NCBI RefSeq assembly: GCF_036248275.1
Contig: NZ_CP109181.1
Coordinates: 4,712,001-4,776,000 of the forward strand
Direction: 5' to 3'
DNA: 64,000 bases
DNA from: Streptomyces sp. NBC_01716
GTDB taxonomy: Bacteria; Actinomycetota; Actinomycetes; Streptomycetales; Streptomycetaceae
Numbering within the stretch: the stretch's first letter is position 1; the number at the start of each line of letters is the position of its first letter. Under the pieces are notes generated by a model. The model saw only the letters and a program-made list of their open reading frames with translations. It was not told where the DNA came from and searched no databases. A program made the translations under genes and the position numbers. Positions 42,311 to 50,180 of the stretch are shown one piece after another.

Positions 42311-43057
42311 ATGCGCGCACTGCGAATTCTTCTGATCGTCGTCGTGATCCTCGGCGGGCTGTTCGTCGCCGCCGACCGGGCCGCGGTGTACTTCGCCGAG
42401 ACCGAGGCGGCGAGCAAGATCAGGAGCAGTCAGGGCCTCAGCAGCGAGCCCGACGTCTCCATCAAGGGCTTCCCCTTCCTCACCCAGGTCCTGGGCTCGG
42501 AGCTGGACGAGATAGAGGTCAGCATCGGCGGGATAACCGCCACCACCGAGGGCCGCGAGGTCGAGGTGACCGAGGTGAAGGCCGAGCTCCGCGACGTGCG
42601 CGTGAACAGCAGCTTCTCCTCCGCGATCGCGGGCAGCGCGGAGGGCTCGGCACTGATCTCGTACGAGGACCTCACCAAGTCCGCGCCGAAGGGCGCGACG
42701 GTCGGCTACGCCGGGGCTGAGCGGGCCGCGAAGGGCCAGGTCAAGGTCTCGGGGCCGCTGGACGAGCTCGCCGAGGGCGCGGGGATCGATGTGCCGGACG
42801 CCTTCAAGGGGCTGCTGAAGGAGAACTTCACGACCTACAGCACTGTCTCGCTGGAGGGCGGCGACAAGGTCCGGCTGCGCGCCGACGATCTTCCGAAGCT
42901 GCCGGTGCCGGGCGCGAACGACAAGCTGAAAGAGGTCGTGGACTACGACCTGACGATCGACGGGCTGCCGTCGACCATCAAGCTCGACAAGGTCACGGCG
43001 GCGGAGGACGGCCTCGGCTTCTCCGGCACGGGCAAGGACGTCGACCTCACGAGCTGA
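42311..43057 (+). CDS. DUF2993 (LmeA-like) phospholipid-binding protein
   Basis: 248 residues. N-terminal membrane anchor or signal (LRILLIVVVILGGLFVAADR), then a beta-rich domain of the DUF2993 type: DVSIKGFPFLTQVLGSELDE, IEVSIGGITATTEGREVEVT and a repeat of it in the second half. In mycobacteria the related LmeA acts in cell-envelope mannan/lipid processing; that is family knowledge and not proof of function here. It stands alone, 253 bases after the membrane protein stop region is crossed by its own promoter. Confidence 0.87.
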   Translation: MRALRILLIVVVILGGLFVAADRAAVYFAETEAASKIRSSQGLSSEPDVSIKGFPFLTQVLGSELDEIEVSIGGITATTEGREVEVTEVKAELRDVRVNSSFSSAIAGSAEGSALISYEDLTKSAPKGATVGYAGAERAAKGQVKVSGPLDELAEGAGIDVPDAFKGLLKENFTTYSTVSLEGGDKVRLRADDLPKLPVPGANDKLKEVVDYDLTIDGLPSTIKLDKVTAAEDGLGFSGTGKDVDLTS

Positions 43058-43260
43058 CGCGCTGACCCGGTGGCCTGCCCACCGGCCGCCGTATCGTGAG
43101 ACGCGGATGTCCATCCCGTAGATGCGACAGGGGTACCAGAGACGCCGGGGCCGCGCCCCGGTCACCCGGAACGCCCGGTCGTCCCACATCTCGGACGATC
43201 GCGTCTCATCATCCGACACATCGGTGACACCGCACCGTATCCGTCCCTACGATCGGACGC

Positions 43261-43368
43261 ATGCAGTGCTTCATCAGCGGTCTCCAGCAGCGGGGACAGG
43301 CGAACCTCACGAAGCGGCGGGCAGTCGACCTGTGCCGCGTCGCCGCCATGCTCTGTCGCACCGCCTGA
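43261..43368 (+). CDS. Cysteine-containing leader peptide (attenuator uORF)
   Basis: 35-residue frame with Cys at positions 3, 25 and 32. The end KRRAVDLCRVAAMLCRTA is the hallmark of Streptomyces putative leader peptides, which commonly read ..R.H/AVDL.R.....C.. and precede sulfur-metabolism genes. It lies 144 bases upstream of the sulfurtransferase gene. Translation slowing at Cys codons (TGC, TGT) when cysteine is scarce could control the downstream gene. Confidence 0.78.
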   Translation: MQCFISGLQQRGQANLTKRRAVDLCRVAAMLCRTA

Positions 43369-43512
43369 GCGGGACACGTCCGCCCCGCCACCTCTCCCCG
43401 GCCCTTCGACCACGTCAGGGCCACCCGTGCCGTACGCAGCCCGCCGCGCCCCCGTGCCCGGAAGGCGCCGCCGCCCGCACCACCCGCCGCACACTGCCCC
43501 GGAGGAGAACAC

Positions 43513-44352
43513 ATGAGCCGCAGCGACGTCCTGGTAGACGCCGACTGGGTCGAGGCCCACATCGACGACCCGAAGGTTGTCATCGTCGAGGTCGACGAGG
43601 ACACCTCGGCGTACGAGAAGAACCACATCCGTAACGCCGTACGCATCGACTGGAAGCAGGACCTCCAGGACCCGGTGCGGCGCGACTTCGTCGACCAGGA
43701 GGGCTTCGAGAAGCTCCTGTCCGCGAAGGGCATCGGCAACGACGACCTCGTGATCCTCTACGGCGGCAACAACAACTGGTTCGCGTCCTACGCGTACTGG
43801 TACTTCAAGCTGTACGGCCACGAGGGCGTCAAGCTCCTCGACGGCGGCCGCAAGAAGTGGGAGCTGGACTCGCGCGACCTGGTCGACGCGGTGCCCGAGC
43901 GCGCGGCCACGCAGTACAAGGCCAAGCCCCAGGACACGTCCATCCGCGCCTTCCGTGACGACGTCGTCGCCGCGATCGGGGGCCTGAACCTTGTCGACGT
44001 GCGGTCGCCCGACGAGTTCAGCGGCAAGCTGCTCGCCCCGGCCCACCTCCCGCAGGAGCAGTCGCAGCGCCCCGGCCACGTGCCGAGCGCCCGCAACATC
44101 CCGTGGTCGAAGAACGCCAACGACGACGGCACCTTCAAGTCGGACGACGAGCTCAAGGCCCTCTACGAGGAGGAGCAGGTCGACCTGGCGAAGGACACCA
44201 TCGCCTACTGCCGCATCGGTGAGCGCTCCGCGCTCACCTGGTTCGTGCTGCACGAGCTGCTCGGCCAGGAGAACGTCAAGAACTACGACGGTTCGTGGAC
44301 CGAGTACGGCTCCCTCGTCGGCGTGCCGATCGAGCTCGGCGCGGCGAAGTAA
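43513..44352 (+). CDS. Thiosulfate/3-mercaptopyruvate sulfurtransferase
   Basis: 279-residue tandem rhodanese. The first domain (residues 5-120) is catalytically silent; the second holds the active-site loop IAYCRIGERSALTW with the sulfur-carrying Cys. The CRxGxR[ST] pattern is that of thiosulfate:cyanide sulfurtransferases. ATG after GGAGGA. Cysteine leader peptide upstream implies regulation by sulfur status. The DUF1416 gene follows by 56 bases and is a regular companion. Confidence 0.93.
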   Translation: MSRSDVLVDADWVEAHIDDPKVVIVEVDEDTSAYEKNHIRNAVRIDWKQDLQDPVRRDFVDQEGFEKLLSAKGIGNDDLVILYGGNNNWFASYAYWYFKLYGHEGVKLLDGGRKKWELDSRDLVDAVPERAATQYKAKPQDTSIRAFRDDVVAAIGGLNLVDVRSPDEFSGKLLAPAHLPQEQSQRPGHVPSARNIPWSKNANDDGTFKSDDELKALYEEEQVDLAKDTIAYCRIGERSALTWFVLHELLGQENVKNYDGSWTEYGSLVGVPIELGAAK

Positions 44353-44408
44353 CCGGCCGCGGCGAAAGCAACCCCAGACCACCCGCCTGACTCGGAGGAC
44401 AGATCCCT

Positions 44409-44696
44409 ATGTGCGGAGCGAAGGCCGGCGGCCCGGACGCCTCGACGATCAAGCCCGGTGAGACCACCATCCAGGGTTCCGTGACCCGTGACGGCGAGCC
44501 CGTCACCGGCTACGTACGCCTGCTGGACTCGACCGGAGAATTCACCGCGGAGGTCCCGACCTCGGCGACCGGACAGTTCCGCTTCTACGCGGCCGAGGGC
44601 ACGTGGACCGTGCGCGCGCTCGTGCCCGGCGGTACGGCGGACCGTACGGTCGTGGCGCGGACGGGCGGTCTGGCCGAGGTGGCCATCGCGATCTGA
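44409..44696 (+). CDS. DUF1416 protein, sulfurtransferase partner
   Basis: 95-residue protein. MCGAKAGGPDASTIKPGETT, then a carboxypeptidase-regulatory-like beta sandwich: QGSVTRDGEPVTGYVRLLDS and RFYAAEGTWTVRALVPGG. The conserved N-terminal Cys in MCGAK is a feature of the DUF1416 family and may accept sulfur. Always seen near rhodanese genes in actinobacteria as far as I recall, so it is probably a component of the same thiosulfate or sulfane-sulfur pathway. Confidence 0.9.
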   Translation: MCGAKAGGPDASTIKPGETTIQGSVTRDGEPVTGYVRLLDSTGEFTAEVPTSATGQFRFYAAEGTWTVRALVPGGTADRTVVARTGGLAEVAIAI

Positions 44697-44720
44697 GCCA
44701 CGCGGCACGTTCGGCCGGAG

Positions 44721-44768
44721 GGCCGCGCCCCACGGGAGTTGGACGCTTCCAGACACGGGGCGCGGTCC
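44721..44768 (+). terminator. Possible long-loop hairpin after DUF1416
   Basis: GGCCGCGCCCC (44721-44731) can pair with GGGGCGCGG (44757-44765) over a 25-base loop; moderate support. Confidence 0.4.
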
Positions 44769-44792
44769 TTCGTGCCGTCGTAAGCTCGATGT

Positions 44793-45074
44793 ATGTATAC
44801 GCGACGCCGTCGCCGCTACTTCATGCTGATGGGCGGGTGCATCGCCCTGTTCGTCTCGGCGTGGGCGTTCGTGCGCCTGTGGTCGGTGCCGGTGGCGATC
44901 GGCATGTGCGTGGTCGCCATGGTCATCCCGCCGGTGGCGGCGATCGTCGCGAACAGACGCGGCCCGGACGACCGCTGGTGGGACGACCCGCCGGGCGATC
45001 CGAAGTCCGGCGACCCCAAGTCGGACGAGTGGTGGGACGAACTCGACGGCCGGAAGAAGCCCCCGTCGAAATGA
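44793..45074 (+). CDS. DUF3099 membrane protein
   Basis: 93 residues. A basic start (YTRRRRRYFM) leads to two membrane segments (about residues 12-30 and 33-52) and an acidic, Trp-containing tail (DDRWWDDPPGDPKSG). The pattern is DUF3099. A short Lys-rich end follows. Conserved in Streptomyces in this position; function unknown. The gene converges on the DsrE-like gene. Confidence 0.85.
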   Translation: MYTRRRRRYFMLMGGCIALFVSAWAFVRLWSVPVAIGMCVVAMVIPPVAAIVANRRGPDDRWWDDPPGDPKSGDPKSDEWWDELDGRKKPPSK

Positions 45075-45128
45075 CGCCGTGGAGCGGCCCGCGGAGCGCG
45101 CCGTGGAGGGCCCCGCACCACCTGTGCG

Positions 45129-45491
45129 TCAGTACACCAGCGCCTGTACGCCGTCGGCCATCGCCTCGCTGACGAAGACCTGGGCGCCCGCGATCCGTAC
45201 GCCTTCCAGCACGTCCTTCTCCGCGATGTCACGCCGCGCCGCGCACTGCGTGCACAGGGTGATCCGGCCCCCCGACAGGACCGACTCGATCAGATCCGGC
45301 AGCGGCGCGGCATGCGGCAGTTCGAACGTCGCGGCCCGGCCCGGCAGGGCGAACCACGCCGACTCACCGGTCAGCCAGAGGGACACCTCCACCCCACTGG
45401 CCACGGCGACCGCCGCCACGGTGAAGGCCTGCGAGCAGCGCTCGGGGGCGTCGGCACCTGCGGTTACCTTGATCACGAGCTTCTTCGCCAT
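45129..45491 (-). CDS. DsrE-family protein
   Basis: 120 residues: KKLVIKVTAGADAPERCSQA, GVEVSLWLTGESAWFALPG and LCTQCAARRDI, with a Cys pair (CTQC) suited to sulfur relay in the DsrE/TusD fold. Located close to the sulfurtransferase genes, which supports a sulfur-transfer role. The ATG at 45491 (MAKKL) is chosen over an upstream start that gives an Arg-rich, non-family tail. Confidence 0.88.
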   Translation of the reverse strand: MAKKLVIKVTAGADAPERCSQAFTVAAVAVASGVEVSLWLTGESAWFALPGRAATFELPHAAPLPDLIESVLSGGRITLCTQCAARRDIAEKDVLEGVRIAGAQVFVSEAMADGVQALVY

Positions 45492-45602
45492 GTCCCGAAC
45501 TGTAATGCGCGGCCGAGGGCGCGGAGAGCGGCCGGTCCCCACCCATTAGGCTGGGGGCCGGCCTTTGTACCGCCCGTTCCGACGCTCTTCGAGGAGCACC
45601 CC

Positions 45603-45704
45603 GTGCTTGAGGACTTCTTCTCCGCCCTGCTGGCCTTGATCGTCGTAGGTGTCATGGCCTTTGCCGCGTACGCCGTGAAGAAGCTGTACCAGGGCCAGAA
45701 CTGA
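45603..45704 (+). CDS. Single-pass mini membrane protein, 33 aa
   Basis: GTG-started frame with a GAGGAG ribosome-binding site seven bases upstream. MLEDFFSALLALIVVGVMAF is followed by AAYAVKKLYQGQN: a single membrane helix with a basic C-terminal tail. The strong site and the conserved-looking helix mark it as a real small protein. It lies between the DsrE and nitrobindin-like genes. Function unknown. Confidence 0.7.
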   Translation: MLEDFFSALLALIVVGVMAFAAYAVKKLYQGQN

Positions 45705-45755
45705 CCGCGCCCGCTCCTCGCCCACTCGAATCCCTACAGATCGCCTGAGCCGCTC

Positions 45756-46328
45756 ATGATCGAGATCCCGTCCGACCTCAGCCCGGACCTTGTCCCGCTC
45801 GCCTTCCTCCTCGGTGACTGGGAGGGCGTGGGCGTCTTCGACTTCCCCGGTGAGGAGAAGGCCAACTTCGGCCAGGAAGTCTCCTTCAGCCATGACGGCA
45901 GGGACTTCATCGAGTACACCTCGCACACCTGGGCGCTGGACTCCGACGGCAAGAAGCTCCGCCCCATCGAGTCCGAGTCCGGCTACTGGCGCATCGACAA
46001 AGACCGCAAGGTCGAGGTCGTCATGGTGCGTGACCAGGGCGTCGTGGAGATCTGGTACGGGGAGCTCGCCGACCAGAAGCCGCAGATCGACCTCGTCACC
46101 GACGCCATCGCGCGTACGGCGTCCGCAGGCCCGTACAACGGCGGCAAGCGGCTCTACGGCTACGTCAACAGCGACCTGATGTGGGTCGGCGAGAAGTCCA
46201 CCCCCGAGGTCCCGCTGCGCGCGTACATGTCGGCGCACCTGAAGAAGGTCGTCTCGCCGGAGCAGGTCGCGGCCTGGGCGAAGGACCTCGGCGATCTCCC
46301 GGACGACGGCATCGCGTTCTTCAAATAG
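45756..46328 (+). CDS. FABP-like/nitrobindin-family heme protein (DUF1794)
   Basis: 190-residue beta-barrel protein. The motif LLGDWEGVGVFDFPGEEK (GxWxGxG) near residue 19 is diagnostic of the nitrobindin/THAP4 group. The distal part has YNGGKRLYGYVNSDLMW and YMSAHLKKV with a possible heme-ligand His. Family members bind ferric heme and handle nitric oxide or peroxynitrite. The nur gene follows after 43 bases on the same strand. Confidence 0.9.
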   Translation: MIEIPSDLSPDLVPLAFLLGDWEGVGVFDFPGEEKANFGQEVSFSHDGRDFIEYTSHTWALDSDGKKLRPIESESGYWRIDKDRKVEVVMVRDQGVVEIWYGELADQKPQIDLVTDAIARTASAGPYNGGKRLYGYVNSDLMWVGEKSTPEVPLRAYMSAHLKKVVSPEQVAAWAKDLGDLPDDGIAFFK

Positions 46329-46371
46329 GCGGACCGGCCCCATCGCGGCCCGCGCTGCCTACACTGGGTGC

Positions 46372-46809
46372 GTGGTGAGCACCGACTGGAAGAGCGACCT
46401 GAGGCAGCGCGGCTACCGCCTGACCCCGCAGCGCCAGCTTGTCCTCGAAGCCGTCGACACCCTGGAGCACGCGACGCCGGACGACATCCTCGGCGAAGTA
46501 CGCAGGACGGCGTCCGGCGTGAACATCTCCACCGTCTACCGGACGCTGGAGCTGCTGGAGGAACTGGGCCTGGTCTCCCACGCGCATCTGGGGCACGGCG
46601 CGCCGACGTACCACCTCGCGGACCGGCACCACCACATCCATCTGGTCTGCCGCGACTGCACGAACGTCATCGAGGCGGACGTCTCGGTCGCCGCCGACTT
46701 CACGGACAAGCTGCGCGACACGTTCGGCTTCACGACGGACATGAAGCACTTCGCGATCTTCGGCAGCTGCCGCAACTGCACCGCCCGCGCGGCGAGCGGC
46801 GATTCGTAG
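46372..46809 (+). CDS. nur: Nickel-responsive Fur-family regulator
   Basis: 145 residues. The sequence closely matches my memory of the Streptomyces Nur protein: MVSTDWKSDLRQRGYRLTPQ, INISTVYRTLELLEELGLVS-like helix (NISTVYRTLELLEELGLVSH) and YHLADRHHHIHLVCRDC. The His-rich stretch and the C-terminal CRNC pair supply nickel and structural metal sites. Nur represses nickel uptake and affects superoxide dismutase choice. GTG start (GTGGTG, either possible). Confidence 0.92.
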   Translation: MVSTDWKSDLRQRGYRLTPQRQLVLEAVDTLEHATPDDILGEVRRTASGVNISTVYRTLELLEELGLVSHAHLGHGAPTYHLADRHHHIHLVCRDCTNVIEADVSVAADFTDKLRDTFGFTTDMKHFAIFGSCRNCTARAASGDS

Positions 46810-46860
46810 CCGGACCGTACGCCGGGCCGTACCCTTCAGCCGGGTCGTACGCTTGTCGGT

Positions 46861-47841
46861 ATGCAGCGACAGTCAACGACCAGCCCGCTCCTCACCCTGC
46901 CCGGTGCCGTGGCCGCCGAAGGACAGGACGAAGGTGTCGCCGCGCACTACGGCGATCTGTTCCGTGAACAACGCGCGCTCGCCGACGGCAAGGGCCTGGT
47001 GGACCTCTCGCACCACGGTGTCGTCACCGTCACCGGCGAGGACCGGCTGAGCTGGCTCCATCTCCTGCTCACCCAGCACGTCAGCGAGCTGCCCGCCGGC
47101 CGGGCCACCGAGGCGCTGATCCTCTCCGCGAACGGCCACATCGAGCACGCCCTGTATCTCGTGGACGACGGCGAGACGGTGTGGACGCATGTGGAGCCCG
47201 GTACGCGCGATGAGCTGATCGCCTATCTGGAGTCGATGAAGTTCTTCTACCGCGTGGACGTCGCCGACCGTACGGACGACTTCGCCGTGGTCCATGTCCC
47301 GGCCGGGTCCATCGCGGAGGCGCCGGACGGTGCCGTCGTACGGGAGACGCCGTACGGCCGCGACATCTTCCTGCCGCGCGCGGACCTGGAGTCGTACGCG
47401 CGGCTGTACGGCCCGCCGGCCGGGATCCTCGCGTACGAGGCGCTGCGCGTCGAGGGCCATCGGCCGCGGCTGAACTTCGAGACCGACCACCGCACCATCC
47501 CGCACGAGGTGGGCCTGATCGGCGGCGCCGTCCATCTGGAGAAGGGCTGCTACCGGGGCCAGGAGACGGTCGCGCGCGTCCAGAACCTGGGGAAGCCGCC
47601 GCGCCGGCTGGTCTTCCTGCATCTGGACGGGAGCGAGGTGGTGCTGCCGGGGCACGGTACGCCCGTACGGCTCGCCGCCGACGGCGAGGATGGCCGGCAG
47701 CTCGGCTTCATCACGACCTCGGCCCGCCACCACGAGCTGGGGCCGATCGCGCTGGCCCTGATCAAGCGCAATGTGCCGCTGGACGCCCCGCTGTTGGCCG
47801 GGAACACACCGGCGGCGCAGGAAGCGGTCGTGGAGGCCTGA
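46861..47841 (+). CDS. ygfZ: YgfZ/GcvT-family folate-binding protein
   Basis: 326 residues. The conserved motif KGCYRGQETVARVQNLGKPP identifies the YgfZ/IbaG-linked group of GcvT-like proteins, which use tetrahydrofolate in repair or assembly of Fe-S enzymes; the Cys in the motif is essential in the family. N-terminal part DLSHHGVVTVTGEDRLSWLH is the folate-binding fold. It follows nur after 51 bases and converges on dtd through a strong terminator. Confidence 0.92.
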   Translation: MQRQSTTSPLLTLPGAVAAEGQDEGVAAHYGDLFREQRALADGKGLVDLSHHGVVTVTGEDRLSWLHLLLTQHVSELPAGRATEALILSANGHIEHALYLVDDGETVWTHVEPGTRDELIAYLESMKFFYRVDVADRTDDFAVVHVPAGSIAEAPDGAVVRETPYGRDIFLPRADLESYARLYGPPAGILAYEALRVEGHRPRLNFETDHRTIPHEVGLIGGAVHLEKGCYRGQETVARVQNLGKPPRRLVFLHLDGSEVVLPGHGTPVRLAADGEDGRQLGFITTSARHHELGPIALALIKRNVPLDAPLLAGNTPAAQEAVVEA

Positions 47842-47867
47842 GCGGGCCCTTCCCGGTACGCGTACAC

Positions 47868-47907
47868 GAGCGGGTGGGGCACGTGCCGTGGCACGCCCCA
47901 CCCGCTC
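47868..47907. terminator. Bidirectional terminator between ygfZ and dtd
   Basis: GAGCGGGTGGGGC pairs with GCCCCACCCGCTC. A short inner stem (GTGCC/GGCAC) fills the loop. The distal arm covers the dtd stop codon. Confidence 0.85.
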
Positions 47908-48343
47908 ACATCTCCAACTGCACCGTGAACGGGCCGTGGTTGGTGAGCGAGACCCGCATGTCCGCCCCGAACCTGCCCGTCTCCACGGTCGCCCCCAGTT
48001 CGCGCAGCCGCGCCACGACCTCGTCGACCAGCGGTTCGGCCAGCGCTCCCGGCGCCGCCGCGTTCCAGGTGGGGCGGCGGCCCTTGCGGGCGTCCCCGTA
48101 GAGAGTGAACTGAGAAATCACCAGGAGGGGCGCGTTCACTTCCGAGCAGGACTTCTCGTCCGCGAGAATCCGCAGTGTCCAGAGTTTGCGGGCCAGTTGG
48201 GCCGCCTTCTCCTTCGTGTCCTCGTGGGTGACCCCCACCAGCACACACAGCCCCTCGCCGACGATCCTGCCGACCGTCTCGGTCCCCGACTCCGTTACGA
48301 CATCGACGCTCGCGCCGTCGACTCTCTGCACCACTGCTCGCAT
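47906..48343 (-). CDS. dtd: D-aminoacyl-tRNA deacylase
   Basis: 145-residue Dtd, which removes D-amino acids from tRNA. Starts MRAVVQRVDGASVDV. Family motifs SQFTLYGD (catalytic-pocket SQFTL) and NHGPFTVQLE (NxGPxT) are present. The start at 48343 is the only one that gives the invariant N-terminus. It reads towards ygfZ and is divergent from rsiG. Confidence 0.95.
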   Translation of the reverse strand: MRAVVQRVDGASVDVVTESGTETVGRIVGEGLCVLVGVTHEDTKEKAAQLARKLWTLRILADEKSCSEVNAPLLVISQFTLYGDARKGRRPTWNAAAPGALAEPLVDEVVARLRELGATVETGRFGADMRVSLTNHGPFTVQLEM

Positions 48344-48468
48344 ACGGACCAACCTATCCAGGGCCCGTCGTCCGCCGTATCCAGGGCCGAACGGGTGCAG
48401 ATCGTCTGCAGGTGCACGTGCAGGGGTGGCACGATGCACGCAGGCGGAGAGAGGGGAAGTAAGCACGC

Positions 48469-49062
48469 ATGAGCACATCTGGTGCCGGGCGGTCGCCCGG
48501 TCCTGTACCGATCACCGGCGGTACGACGTCCGGCAGGGGCCCGGGTGCCGGTGCGGGGACGGTCCGTCCCCCGGCACAGTGGGCGGCGGACGGTGAGAAC
48601 GCCCTGGGGCTGCCGGAGTTGCGGGCGCTGCGCCGGGACGCGACGCGCGACGAGGCCGATCTCAGCTATCTGCGCCGGCTGCTCCAGGGCCGTATCGACA
48701 TCCTGCGGGCCGAACTGGCACGGCGGGCCGCGCCCGAGACGCCGGTCGTCGACCGGCTCTCCGAGATCCTGGCGGACACTCCTTCGCTCCACAGGTCGTC
48801 GGCCCGGCATGTGACTCTTTCCACACCACGGAACGAGGAGTTCCGGCTGCTGGCCGCCGAGGCGCTCGCCGAGGTGGAGCTCTCCGACCTCGCCGCCCGT
48901 ACGGACGAGGAGCTGCACGCCGCGATGGGCCGGCTGATCCGGCATGAGCAGCAGGTTTCGCAGCGGCGGCATCTTCTCCAACGGACGGCGGACGAGTGCA
49001 GCGCGGAGATCGCGCGCAGGTACCGTGAAGGCGAAGCACAAGTAGACGACCTGCTCACGTAA
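48469..49062 (+). CDS. rsiG: RsiG, c-di-GMP-binding anti-sigma factor of WhiG
   Basis: 197 residues: a disordered Gly/Pro-rich N-terminal tail of about 60 residues, then an antiparallel coiled coil. Both copies of the known c-di-GMP motif E(X)3S(X)2R(X)3Q(X)3D are present: EADLSYLRRLLQGRID around residue 63 and EQQVSQRRHLLQRTAD around residue 165. In Streptomyces, RsiG holds the sporulation sigma factor WhiG inactive while c-di-GMP is bound. The gene stands alone next to dtd, as in the conserved core. Confidence 0.93.
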   Translation: MSTSGAGRSPGPVPITGGTTSGRGPGAGAGTVRPPAQWAADGENALGLPELRALRRDATRDEADLSYLRRLLQGRIDILRAELARRAAPETPVVDRLSEILADTPSLHRSSARHVTLSTPRNEEFRLLAAEALAEVELSDLAARTDEELHAAMGRLIRHEQQVSQRRHLLQRTADECSAEIARRYREGEAQVDDLLT

Positions 49063-49104
49063 TGCCATGACTGCCTTCCGTAGCGGTCCCCGCCCGGAAG
49101 GCCG

Positions 49105-50112
49105 ATGATGACGACTCGCAGGACCACGACCGGCGCCGCCGGTGCCGTATCCCCGTCCGCCGCCCCTGATTCCCTTCCTCCGGTCCTCGCCGAGGTGGTG
49201 CGGTCCGGCTTCGTGGAGGGCAGGCACCGCGGCTCGCTGGTGCTGCTCGGGGCGGACGGCGGTGTGGAGTTCGCGCTCGGCGACGTGGACGTGCCGGTCT
49301 TTCCGCGCTCCAGCAACAAGCCCCTCCAGGCCGCGGCCGTGCTGCGCGCCGGGGTCGAACTCTCCGGTGAGCGGCTGGCGTTGGCGGCGGCGAGCCATTC
49401 CGGCGAGGCCTTCCACCTCGATCTCGTACAGAAGATGCTCGCCGAGTCGGGACTGACGGCGGACGATCTGCTGAATCCGGCCGATCTGCCGCTGGACCGG
49501 GTGGAGGCCGAGACGTATCTGGCGGCGGGGCGGGTCAGGGACCGGGTCACCATGAACTGCTCGGGCAAGCACGCGGCGATGCTGGCGGCCTGTGCGCGGA
49601 ACGGCTGGCAGCTCGGTACGTATCTGGAGCCGTCCCATCCGTTGCAGCGTCTTGTCGCCGAGGTCGTCGAGGAGGCGTCGGGGGAGCGGGTCGCCGCGGT
49701 CGGTACGGACGGCTGTGGTGCCCCGCTGATGGCCATCGGCCTCACCGGACTCGCCCGCGCCTTCCGGCACTTCGTACTCGCGGAGCCCGGTACGGCCGAG
49801 CGCCGGGTCGCGGACGCGATGCGCGCGCATCCCGAGTACGTGGCCGGTACGCGCAGGGCCGACACCTGGCTGATGCGCGAGGTGCCCGGCGCGCTGTCGA
49901 AGATGGGCGCGGAGGCCGTGCAGGCGGTGGCGCTGGCCGACGGCCGCGCGCTGGCGTTCAAGGTGGACGACGGCGGCCTGCGGGCGCTGGGGCCGGTACT
50001 GGCGCGGGCGCTGGGGCTGCTGGGGGTCGAGGGACCGGTGGTGGCGCGCATCGGGCGGGCGCCGCTGCTGGGGGGCGACGCGGAGGTGGGCGAGGTCCGG
50101 GCGGTGTTCTGA
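49105..50112 (+). CDS. Asparaginase (L-asparaginase II family)
   Basis: 335 residues of the Asparaginase_II type (thermolabile rhizobial/actinobacterial family): FPRSSNKPLQAAAVLRAG, NCSGKHAAMLAACARNGW and VGTDGCGAPLMAIGLTGLAR. These regions with Ser, Lys and Cys form the metal-assisted active site of the family. No signal peptide. Two adjacent ATGs (49105, 49108) are both possible starts. The Eis-like gene follows 68 bases downstream. Confidence 0.92.
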   Translation: MMTTRRTTTGAAGAVSPSAAPDSLPPVLAEVVRSGFVEGRHRGSLVLLGADGGVEFALGDVDVPVFPRSSNKPLQAAAVLRAGVELSGERLALAAASHSGEAFHLDLVQKMLAESGLTADDLLNPADLPLDRVEAETYLAAGRVRDRVTMNCSGKHAAMLAACARNGWQLGTYLEPSHPLQRLVAEVVEEASGERVAAVGTDGCGAPLMAIGLTGLARAFRHFVLAEPGTAERRVADAMRAHPEYVAGTRRADTWLMREVPGALSKMGAEAVQAVALADGRALAFKVDDGGLRALGPVLARALGLLGVEGPVVARIGRAPLLGGDAEVGEVRAVF

Positions 50113-50180
50113 GGTCTCTTCCGCCTGGCCGGTGGAAATCCGCAGGACTTCCCACCCTTCCTGTGTTTAGCGTACGGAGC

